Assembly: GCA_913050305.1 (NCBI GenBank)
Contig: CAJXAS010000088.1
Location: 1 to 7,669 of the forward strand
Reading direction: 5' to 3'
Length of the DNA stretch: 7,669 nucleotides
From: an uncultured Polaribacter sp.
Lineage (GTDB): Bacteria > Bacteroidota > Bacteroidia > Flavobacteriales > Flavobacteriaceae
Shown here in pieces: positions 1 through 6,355 of this stretch; the stretch's first letter is position 1; the number at the start of each line of letters is the position of its first letter. Below the pieces are notes generated by a model that saw only the letters and a list, made by a program, of their open reading frames with translations, was not told the origin of the DNA and did not search any database. The position numbers and the translations under genes were made by a program.

Positions 1-1
1 A

Positions 2-1879
2 ATTTTAGAAGGGTTAAGAGCTTTCTTAGCCAAAAATGAAATGCCAAAAAACGATTTAATTATCCTAATTTCCGATGCCGAAGAATTGGGCTTATTAGGT
101 GCACAAGCTTTTGTAGACAAGCATCCATGGTCAAAAGATGTTGGCCTAGTTTTAAACTTTGAAGCGCGCGGAAGTGGTGGTCCAAGTTATATGCTCATGG
201 AAACTAATGGGAAAAATAGTAAATTACTCTCTGAGTTTTTAGCAGCAAAACCCAATTTTCCTGCCGCAAATTCTTTAATGTACTCTATTTACAAAAAATT
301 GCCGAATGATACGGATTTAACCATCTTTAGGGAAGATGCAAATATTAACGGATTTAATTTCGCATTTATTGGAGATCATTTCGATTACCATACTGCACAA
401 GATTCTTATGAGCGTTTAGATAAAGAAACACTTTTACACCAAGCAGATTATTTTACTACTTCTATAAATTATTTTTCAAATTCAGATTTAACAAACTTAA
501 CTTCAGAAGAAGACTTTGTTTACGTAAACTTTCCAATTATCAAATTAGCAACATATCCTTTCTCTTGGGTACTCCCAATGGTTATTCTTTGTAGTCTTCT
601 TTTTCTAATCTTATTGTTTTTTGGTTTTTCTTTAAATAAAATAGATATTAAAGGTGTGCTTAGGGGTTTTATTCCTTTCGTAGTCTCCTTAATTTTATGT
701 GGTGGAATTTCTTATGGATTGTGGGAAATACTTTTAATTGTTCATCCGCATTACAATGATATATTGCATGGTTTTACCTATAATGGCTATCAATATATAA
801 TTGCTTTTGTATTCTTAAATTTGTGGTTACTTTTTACGATTTATAAACGTACTTCAAAAGAAGAAAAGCAAACCAATTTATTAGTTGCGCCTCTTTTCTT
901 CTGGTTGCTACTTAATTTTATAATTAGTAGTTCTTTAAAAGGTGCTGGTTTTTTTATAATCCCCGTTATTAGTGCACTACTAATTTTAGCTATTGCTATT
1001 TTCTTGAACTTAAAAGACGGCGTTAAACGCGTTTTATTTACACTATTATCAATACCAACAATCTATATATTTGCTCCAATGATAAAAATGTTCCCTGTTG
1101 GTTTGGGTTTAAAAATACTCTTTGTAAGTGGTGTATTTATAGTATTGGTTTTTGGATTGATGATCCTCTCCTTTCATCAAAAAAAGTCTTTTTGGACTCA
1201 AAAATGGACTGGCTTTTTAGCCCTTCTCTTTTTTGTAATTGCAACCTATAACAGCGGCTTTTCTATTGATAATAAAAAACCAAATAGCCTTGTTTATATT
1301 GAAAATTATGACACCAAAACTGCTTATTTTGGAACTTATAATACTACTTTGGATGCTTATACAAAACAAATTTTTAAAGACGATTTCACAAAAGGAGGAA
1401 TTAAAAATGCAGAAACAAAAAGTAAGTATAATACTCGTTTTAACTATGCTAAAAAAACAGTTTATAAAGCAATTTCGTCTTCAGAAATTAGAACAGAACT
1501 AGACACTGTAATTGGTAAAAAACGTTTTCTAGAATTGACAATTACTCCAAAAAGAAAAATAAATAAACTAGAATTTTTAACTAAAAGTAAATTAACTTTA
1601 TATCAATTTAAAGTAAATGATGAACTCGTAAACAAAGGCAAGAAATACAGTTTAAAAAGCGGTACTTTTTTAGTTTATCATTTAGGAAATAATGACAAAG
1701 AAGTAACACTTTCTTTCTCTGTGAACGTAGGTCAAAATTTAGACCTTACCTTAAATGAGATTTCTTATGATTTACTTACCAATAAAAACTTCAACCTAAA
1801 ACCAAGAACAGATGATATGATGCCGATGCCTTTTGTGACAAATGATGCCATTATTATAAGCAAACAATTAGGCCTTTAA
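2..1879 (+). CDS. M28-family zinc metallopeptidase with eight-helix membrane domain (5'-partial)
   Basis: The reading frame is open to the left edge, adding 13 residues (ILEGLRAFLAKNE) before the Met at base 41. That Met is therefore internal and the true start is outside the window. Numbered from it, metallopeptidase clan MH motifs are visible: SDAEELG with the catalytic/zinc Glu pair E14-E15, NFEARGSGGP with zinc ligand E41, and DYHTAQDS with zinc ligand H117. The first zinc His and the bridging Asp should lie upstream. About eight hydrophobic helices follow (roughly 174-198, 207-233, 250-268, 279-298, 302-324, 329-350, 355-378, 387-407), then a soluble tail of about 205 residues ending in a PRTDDMMPMP segment. 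This plan resembles vacuolar/ER membrane M28 proteases (Pff1/ERMP1-like) and their bacterial relatives. The peptidase domain is probably extracytoplasmic and acts as an aminopeptidase, but the substrate is unknown. The gene converges on pyk. Confidence 0.88.
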   Translation: MLEGLRAFLAKNEMPKNDLIILISDAEELGLLGAQAFVDKHPWSKDVGLVLNFEARGSGGPSYMLMETNGKNSKLLSEFLAAKPNFPAANSLMYSIYKKLPNDTDLTIFREDANINGFNFAFIGDHFDYHTAQDSYERLDKETLLHQADYFTTSINYFSNSDLTNLTSEEDFVYVNFPIIKLATYPFSWVLPMVILCSLLFLILLFFGFSLNKIDIKGVLRGFIPFVVSLILCGGISYGLWEILLIVHPHYNDILHGFTYNGYQYIIAFVFLNLWLLFTIYKRTSKEEKQTNLLVAPLFFWLLLNFIISSSLKGAGFFIIPVISALLILAIAIFLNLKDGVKRVLFTLLSIPTIYIFAPMIKMFPVGLGLKILFVSGVFIVLVFGLMILSFHQKKSFWTQKWTGFLALLFFVIATYNSGFSIDNKKPNSLVYIENYDTKTAYFGTYNTTLDAYTKQIFKDDFTKGGIKNAETKSKYNTRFNYAKKTVYKAISSSEIRTELDTVIGKKRFLELTITPKRKINKLEFLTKSKLTLYQFKVNDELVNKGKKYSLKSGTFLVYHLGNNDKEVTLSFSVNVGQNLDLTLNEISYDLLTNKNFNLKPRTDDMMPMPFVTNDAIIISKQLGL

Positions 1880-1891
1880 ATAATACTTTAT

Positions 1892-1924
1892 AAAAAAAGC
1901 ATCTTGAAAAATCAAGATGCTTTT
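1892..1924. terminator. Bidirectional intrinsic terminator between the peptidase gene and pyk
   Basis: A perfect 13-bp stem pairs 1895-1907 with 1912-1924 around an AAAA loop. The core is GCATCTTGA/TCAAGATGC, flanked by an A-run on the left and TTTT on the right. A U-tract follows the hairpin on either strand. It lies 13 nt past the peptidase stop and 22 nt past the pyk stop, so it can end both convergent transcripts. Confidence 0.88.
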
Positions 1925-1945
1925 AAATAAATATTAAATAGTGTT

Positions 1946-3373
1946 TTACTCTATTGCAGAAACTCTTAATGTATTTACCATACCTTTTGCTTCCACTGGC
2001 ATCGAAGTAAGGTTAATCATCAAATCACCTGTATTTACAAATCCTTTTACTTTAGAGATTTTATTAATATCTACAACAGTGTCATCTGTACTTAAATTTT
2101 TGTCGTAATAAAAAGCTTTTACACCCCAGAGTAAGTTAAGTTTCCCTAAAATTCTTTTTTCTGAAGAAAATGCTAATATTTTAGATTGTGGTCTCCAAGC
2201 GGATATTTGAAAAGCTGTATACCCACTATTGGTTAAAGTAGAAATGGCAGTTGCTTCTATATCATTTGCCATTGAAGCAGCATGATGACAAATAGATTTT
2301 GTTATAAATCTGTCTGTTCTAATATGTGGTGCTTCCTGCGGTACTTTAATCATTTTAGAATTTTCTACTGCATTAATGATTTCTGTCATTTTTTGAATTA
2401 CTCTAATTGGATGTTTTCCAACAGAAGTTTCTCCAGAAAGCATTACTGCATCTGCACCATCCATAATAGAATTTGCAACATCATTTACCTCTGCTCTTGT
2501 AGGAACCGCGTTATCAATCATTGTTTCCATCATTTGCGTTGCAATAATTACAGGAATTCTTGCTCTTTTTGCACGTCTTACTAATTTCTTCTGAATTAAT
2601 GGTACATCTTGCATTGGAATTTCTACTCCTAAATCTCCACGAGCAACCATTAAACCATCACAATAAGGAATTAAAGAATCTATATTTGCTACTGCTTCTG
2701 GTTTTTCAATTTTTGCAATTACAGGCACTCTATAATCCGAATGCTCATCTATTAAATCGCGTAACATTCTTAAATCTTCTGGCGTTCTTACAAAAGATAA
2801 TGCCATCCAATCTACATTTAAACCCAATGCAAATACTGCATCTTCCTTGTCTTTTTCCGTTAAAGCTGGCAAAGAAATGGCTGTATTTGGTAAGTTTACT
2901 CCTTTTTTAGAGTTTAAAGGTCCACCGACAATTACATTTACTACTACTTCTTTGTCTTTATCTGTAGAAACTACCTCAAATAGTAATTTCCCATCATCTA
3001 CCATAATTTGCTCACCAACTTTTACGTCTTTTGGAAAACGTTGGTACGTCATAAATGCTTTTTCTTTAGTACCAATACACTTTTCTGTTGTGAACGTAAA
3101 TAAAGCACCATCTTCTAATATTACACCGTCTTCCATTACGCCAACACGTAATTTAGGACCTTGTAAATCTGCTAAAATGGCAACATTAAAGCCATTCTCC
3201 TCATTAATTTCTCTAATTGTTTTTACCGTCTTTCTAACGTTATCGTAATCTGCATGCGAAAAATTAATTCTAAAAACGTTTACGCCCTCTAAGGCTAAGT
3301 TTGTTAAAATTTCTTTAGAATCTGTTGCTGGACCAAGGGTAGCAACTATTTTTGTTTTTTTATAATCTGTCAT
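1946..3373 (-). CDS. pyk: Pyruvate kinase
   Basis: Converts phosphoenolpyruvate and ADP to pyruvate and ATP, the last step of glycolysis, in the cytoplasm. The 475 residues match a normal bacterial enzyme without the extra C-terminal PEP-utiliser domain. Visible motifs are the N-terminal KTKIVATLGPATDS, substrate-site R35/N37/S39 in FRINFSH, the B-domain start at D69-G78, MALSFVRTPEDL, the signature VIAKIEKPEAV with catalytic K221 and Mg2+ ligand E223, ARGDLGVEIP with Mg2+ ligand D247, and ATQMMETM through MLSGETSVGKHP. Residues 355-475 form the C-terminal regulatory domain. The segment D69-L-Q-G-P-K-L-R-V-G carries Lys where K+-dependent enzymes have Glu (see findings). The start follows the upstream stop by 1 nt (TAA-t-ATG), suggesting translational coupling with the IPExxxVDY gene. 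It is the distal gene of the cluster and runs into the bidirectional terminator. Confidence 0.97.
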   Translation of the reverse strand: MTDYKKTKIVATLGPATDSKEILTNLALEGVNVFRINFSHADYDNVRKTVKTIREINEENGFNVAILADLQGPKLRVGVMEDGVILEDGALFTFTTEKCIGTKEKAFMTYQRFPKDVKVGEQIMVDDGKLLFEVVSTDKDKEVVVNVIVGGPLNSKKGVNLPNTAISLPALTEKDKEDAVFALGLNVDWMALSFVRTPEDLRMLRDLIDEHSDYRVPVIAKIEKPEAVANIDSLIPYCDGLMVARGDLGVEIPMQDVPLIQKKLVRRAKRARIPVIIATQMMETMIDNAVPTRAEVNDVANSIMDGADAVMLSGETSVGKHPIRVIQKMTEIINAVENSKMIKVPQEAPHIRTDRFITKSICHHAASMANDIEATAISTLTNSGYTAFQISAWRPQSKILAFSSEKRILGKLNLLWGVKAFYYDKNLSTDDTVVDINKISKVKGFVNTGDLMINLTSMPVEAKGMVNTLRVSAIE

Positions 3374-3374
3374 A

Positions 3375-3845
3375 TTAAAATATTAAAAAGTCTTTAGACT
3401 TTAAGGTGTTTTTATCTATTGAATAGGATGTTATAATCTGTTCAATGTTTTTAATTTTATTTACTGCATTTGCTACAAACTCAAAACTTATTTCCCCAGA
3501 AATTTTAATAAAAAAATCTACTTTTTTCTTTTCTGGTATTAAATATGTTTTTGTTTCAGTTGTTAACAGTAATTCGTTTGATTCTGTTTGATTTTCTCTT
3601 TTAAAACTATTGGCTATTAAAAACCAATCAAAGTCGTACTTTTTACTAGAGAAATTATAGATAGAAAACGATGCTCTCTTTTTATCGCTTTCAAACTCTA
3701 AATTTTTTTGAGATTTAGAAAAATGCGTGTTTAAATTTTTGTTTAGTAAATAAGCCAGCTTATAATCTTCTAAAGCTGTATGAATTCCTATTAAAGAATA
3801 TTCTTCTTCAGAAAAATCTCCTAAACCTAAAGCATGAATCTGCAT
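3375..3845 (-). CDS. IPExxxVDY-family protein of unknown function
   Basis: A 156-residue protein recognised by the family motif near its C-terminal third: I103-P104-E105 followed by V109-D110, here with F111 where the family name has Tyr. The N-terminal block GIHTALEDYKLAYLLNKNL (residues 20-38) is also typical of this small Bacteroidota family. I see no signal peptide, membrane helix or catalytic motif, so it is probably a soluble cytoplasmic protein. No function is established to my knowledge. The Met at 3845 gives the expected family N-terminus. Another ATG 4 bases upstream is in a different frame and soon hits a stop. The gene sits 101 nt after rnc and 1 nt before pyk. Placement directly ahead of pyk hints at a link to glycolysis or to the cluster's RNA, but that is only inference. 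Confidence 0.87.
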   Translation of the reverse strand: MQIHALGLGDFSEEEYSLIGIHTALEDYKLAYLLNKNLNTHFSKSQKNLEFESDKKRASFSIYNFSSKKYDFDWFLIANSFKRENQTESNELLLTTETKTYLIPEKKKVDFFIKISGEISFEFVANAVNKIKNIEQIITSYSIDKNTLKSKDFLIF

Positions 3846-3904
3846 ACATTCTAAATTTATTCTAAATAATCAATCCTGCTAAAATACTAATAGTTTATGA
3901 TTTG

Positions 3905-3920
3905 TTAGCGAGTACGCTAA
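3905..3920. repeat. Short perfect inverted repeat in the rnc to IPExxxVDY gap
   Basis: TTAGCG and CGCTAA form a 6-bp perfect stem around a 4-base spacer (AGTA on the + strand). No T-run follows on the minus (transcribed) strand, so it is a poor intrinsic terminator. It may be a weak RNA hairpin or a protein site in the 101-nt gap that splits the cluster. Confidence 0.45.
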
Positions 3921-3930
3921 GTTATATTCA

Positions 3931-3944
3931 CGAAAACGTTATCG
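3931..3944. promoter_or_regulatory. Candidate operator: LacI-family-like imperfect palindrome before the IPExxxVDY-pyk pair
   Basis: CGAAAACGTTATCG is a 14-base near-palindrome with the central AACGTT and outer CGA/TCG arms symmetric. Positions 4 and 11 are asymmetric. A central CG flanked by A and T runs is the general form of LacI-family operators. It begins 2 nt beyond the rnc stop and about 86 nt upstream of the IPExxxVDY start. No regulator gene is visible in the window and the site could be chance. Confidence 0.25.
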
Positions 3945-3946
3945 CT

Positions 3947-4684
3947 TTAATCTAAAGAAATCTCATTTTGAAAAGCAAAATATACTCTTTTTGAAGCTTG
4001 TTCTTCTGCTTTTTTCTTAGAAGTAGCTCTTCCTTTAGCAATTTGCTCACCATCAATGCTTATTTTAACACTAAAGTGTTTTACAGGATCGTTACCAGAA
4101 TCTTCATACGTATCAAAAGTATATTTTTTCTTTTGCTTCTGACACCATTCTATAATTAAGCCTTTATAACTTGTAATTTTACCTTCTAACTTCGCAATAT
4201 CTACATGCGGTACAATTACATTTTGATGTATAAATTTCTGACAAGAATTATATCCCTTATCCATAAAAATAGCACCTATTAAGGCTTCAAAAATATTACC
4301 ATGAATATTATCACCAACGTTTGTTTGATCAATATTACTTTTTACAAAACGAATTAAGTTTAAATCTTTTCCTAGTTCATTTAAATGCTCTCTGCTTACA
4401 ATTTTAGAGCGCATTTGAGTTAGATATCCTTCCGATCCACTAGGGACTTTTTTATACAAATAAGCCGCAATTACAGAGCCTAGAATAGAATCTCCTAAAA
4501 ACTCTAAACGTTCATAATTAATAGGATTCCCTTTTTTATCTGTCATTTGAACAGATCTATGGGTAAAAGCTTTTTTATATTTATTTATTTTTCTTGGAGA
4601 AAAATTTAGTAGTTTTTTTAATTCGCCGTGCAATACTGCATCTTCTTTAGAATGCACTTGAACTATTTTGCGAATAAAATTCAT
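3947..4684 (-). CDS. rnc: Ribonuclease III
   Basis: Cytoplasmic endonuclease that cuts double-stranded RNA, with rRNA precursors and structured mRNAs as usual substrates. The 245 residues are a normal length. The catalytic domain (about 20-165) has the signature YERLEFLGDS with E58, E61 and D65 (E. coli E38, E41, D45), EGYLTQMR with E85 (E. coli E65), and GNIFEALIGAIFMDKG with E133 (E. coli E117). The position matching E. coli D114 reads N130 here (see findings). A double-stranded-RNA-binding domain covers about 172-238, with the C-terminal helix motif TSKKKAEEQAS. The start lies 3 nt after the fabF stop (TAA-tct-ATG) with no Shine-Dalgarno sequence, so it is co-transcribed with fabF and probably coupled. 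RNase III often cleaves its own operon mRNA, and the hairpin-containing gap just downstream could be a target. Confidence 0.96.
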   Translation of the reverse strand: MNFIRKIVQVHSKEDAVLHGELKKLLNFSPRKINKYKKAFTHRSVQMTDKKGNPINYERLEFLGDSILGSVIAAYLYKKVPSGSEGYLTQMRSKIVSREHLNELGKDLNLIRFVKSNIDQTNVGDNIHGNIFEALIGAIFMDKGYNSCQKFIHQNVIVPHVDIAKLEGKITSYKGLIIEWCQKQKKKYTFDTYEDSGNDPVKHFSVKISIDGEQIAKGRATSKKKAEEQASKRVYFAFQNEISLD

Positions 4685-4687
4685 AGA

Positions 4688-5941
4688 TTATTCGTCTATT
4701 TTCTTAAAAGCTACACATGCGTTATGCCCCCCAAAACCAAAAGTATTACTCATAGCAACCTTAATTTCTCTCTTTTCAGGTTTGTTTAAGGTTAAGTTTA
4801 AGTCTGGATTAATGTTCTCATCAGAATTTTGATGATTAATTGTAGGTGGTACAATACTGTGTTTCATTGCTAAAATTGCAGCAATAGACTCTATAGCACC
4901 AGCAGCACCTAATAAGTGGCCAGTCATAGATTTAGTAGAGTTAATATTAATGTTCTTGGCATGCTCTCCAAAAACAGCTGAAATTGCTTTCAATTCTGCA
5001 ACGTCTCCAAGCGGAGTAGAGGTACCATGTGTATTAATATGATCTACATCTTCGGGTTTTATACCAGAATTTTCTAAGCAGTTTTTCATTACAGCAATTA
5101 CCCCAATACCTTCTGGATGTGGTGCTGTAATATGGTAAGCATCAGATGACATTCCGCCTCCAATTACCTCTGCATAAATTTTTGCGCCTCTTGCTTTGGC
5201 ATATTCATATTCTTCTAAAACAAGCGCTCCTGCGCCCTCACCTAAAACAAAACCTTCTCTACTAGCGTCAAATGGTCTTGAAGCAGTTTCTGGAGTTTCA
5301 TTTCTTGTTGACAAGGCTTGCATAGAGCTAAATCCTCCAACTCCTGCAATCGTAATTGCCGCTTCACTACCTCCTGTTACAATCACATCACAATATCCTA
5401 AACGAATATAGTTTAACGCATCTATCATCGCATTTGCAGAAGAAGCACATGCGGAAACAGTTGTGTAATTAGGCCCCATAAATCCGTATTTTATAGAAAT
5501 ATGTCCTGGGGCAATATCTGCAATCATTTTTGGAATAAAGAAAGGATTAAATTTTGGAGTCCCATCTCCTGCAGCGTAGTTTAAAACTTCATTTTGAAGT
5601 GTTTCTAAACCACCAATTCCTGCTCCCCAAATAACACCAACTCGCAACTTATTAATAGTTTCTAGATCTAATCCAGAATCTACTATTGCTTCATCTGAAG
5701 CAACCATAGCATACTGGGTAAATTTATCCATCTTACGAGCAGATTTTCTATCGATGAAATCTGTAGGATTAAAGTTTTTTACTTCACAAGCAAAACGAGT
5801 TTTGGACTTGGAAGCATCAAAATGCGTAATAGGTGCAGCTCCGCTAACTCCGTTAACTAAAGCGTTCCAATATTCTTCAATATTATTTCCTATGGGCGTT
5901 AATGCTCCAAGTCCAGTTACTACAACTCGTTTTAATTGCAT
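4688..5941 (-). CDS. fabF: 3-oxoacyl-[acyl-carrier-protein] synthase II (KAS II)
   Basis: Condenses malonyl-ACP with an acyl-ACP in the elongation step of type II fatty-acid synthesis, in the cytoplasm. The 417 residues span a full thiolase fold. The Cys-His-His active site is visible: C165 in TVSACASSAN, H305 in NTHGTSTPLGD and H342 in KSMTGHLLGAAGA, with the conserved Lys K337. The glycine-rich C-terminal loop SNTFGFGGHN contains the gatekeeper-type Phe F401. This spacing matches FabF rather than FabB, and the partner acpP gene directly upstream supports the call. The start MQLKRVVVTGLGALTPIG is the standard FabF N-terminus. It lies 7 nt after the acpP stop and ends 3 nt before rnc, within one transcription unit. 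Confidence 0.97.
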   Translation of the reverse strand: MQLKRVVVTGLGALTPIGNNIEEYWNALVNGVSGAAPITHFDASKSKTRFACEVKNFNPTDFIDRKSARKMDKFTQYAMVASDEAIVDSGLDLETINKLRVGVIWGAGIGGLETLQNEVLNYAAGDGTPKFNPFFIPKMIADIAPGHISIKYGFMGPNYTTVSACASSANAMIDALNYIRLGYCDVIVTGGSEAAITIAGVGGFSSMQALSTRNETPETASRPFDASREGFVLGEGAGALVLEEYEYAKARGAKIYAEVIGGGMSSDAYHITAPHPEGIGVIAVMKNCLENSGIKPEDVDHINTHGTSTPLGDVAELKAISAVFGEHAKNININSTKSMTGHLLGAAGAIESIAAILAMKHSIVPPTINHQNSDENINPDLNLTLNKPEKREIKVAMSNTFGFGGHNACVAFKKIDE

Positions 5942-5948
5942 ATAAGTA

Positions 5949-6185
5949 TTACTTTTTTGCTGCTTCTATATAACTAACCGCTTGACCTACAGTTCCAATG
6001 TTTTCTGCTTGATCATCTGGAATTTGAATATCAAATTCTTTTTCGAATTCCATAATTAACTCAACAGTATCTAAAGAATCTGCTCCTAAATCGTTTGTGA
6101 AGCTAGCTTCCGTTGTTACTTCATTATCGTCTACGCCTAATTTGTCTACGATAATAGCTTTTACTCTTGATGAAATGTCTGACAT
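5949..6185 (-). CDS. acpP: Acyl carrier protein
   Basis: A small acidic protein of 78 residues that carries acyl chains as thioesters on a 4'-phosphopantetheine arm during fatty-acid synthesis. The attachment site is S37 in LGADSLDTVELIMEFEKEF, the canonical DSL motif at the start of helix 2. The IPDDQAENIGTVGQAVSYI segment forms the usual C-terminal half. It heads the five-gene cluster and precedes fabF, its enzyme partner, by 7 nt. A good flavobacterial-type promoter lies 31 nt upstream of the ATG. The first 25 bases before the ATG are purely A/T, fitting Bacteroidota genes that start translation without a Shine-Dalgarno sequence. As the most highly needed product of the unit, its first position suits high expression. 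Confidence 0.98.
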   Translation of the reverse strand: MSDISSRVKAIIVDKLGVDDNEVTTEASFTNDLGADSLDTVELIMEFEKEFDIQIPDDQAENIGTVGQAVSYIEAAKK

Positions 6186-6215
6186 AATTTTTTAATTTTA
6201 AATTTTAAATCTTGG

Positions 6216-6246
6216 CAAAAATACAATTCTTATTAATTATAACTAA
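6216..6246 (-). promoter_or_regulatory. Flavobacterial-type promoter of the acpP-fabF-rnc unit
   Basis: Read on the minus strand, TATTTTTG (6223-6216) matches the Bacteroidota -7 consensus TAnnTTTG exactly. TTAG (6246-6243) lies 19 bases upstream as a weak -33 element (consensus TTTG or TTG). Transcription would start near 6210, giving an mRNA leader of about 25 nt made almost wholly of A and U. The -7 match is strong, while the -33 match is only 3 of 4. Confidence 0.6.
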
Positions 6247-6257
6247 TATTTGTGCCT

Positions 6258-6314
6258 AAAATGATTATTAAAAGTAAATAAAATAATTTAATCTTTACTT
6301 AAAATAATCAGTTT
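6258..6314. repeat. Large imperfect inverted repeat in the acpP/purN divergent region
   Basis: Arms 6262-6278 and 6294-6310 (TGATTATTAAAAGTAAA against TTTACTTAAAATAATCA) pair at 15 of 17 positions, and three more A/T pairs extend the outer end to 6258 and 6314. The 15-base centre contains a smaller dyad, TAAA/TTTA. It lies immediately upstream of the acpP promoter and touches the purN -33 candidate, so it could be a shared operator. The AT-richness means chance cannot be excluded. Confidence 0.45.
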
Positions 6315-6345
6315 GTTAATAATTATCCCTTTTTTTGTACCTTAG
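6312..6345 (+). promoter_or_regulatory. Weak promoter candidate for purN-RNase H
   Basis: TTTG (6312-6315) is followed after 22 bases by TACCTTAG (6338-6345), which fits TAnnTTTG at five of six fixed positions. The spacing is long but within the range described for Flavobacterium. Transcription would begin only a few bases before the purN ATG, implying a near-leaderless message, which is a reason for doubt. Confidence 0.25.
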
Positions 6346-6355
6346 ATAGATAGGT

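Noticed and set aside
1391..1502. Perfect Shine-Dalgarno-like AAAGGAGG followed by an ATG at 1407 opening a 31-codon frame inside the peptidase gene.
   Set aside because: It lies in the +2 frame of a clearly coding region where the bases encode T-K-G-G-I-K-N. The small product is low-complexity and unlike any known protein, and Bacteroidota rarely rely on such sites.
2282..3248. Three open frames on the + strand opposite pyk (100, 116 and 133 codons).
   Set aside because: They are antisense shadows of a fully conserved pyruvate kinase, with biased composition and no recognisable domain.
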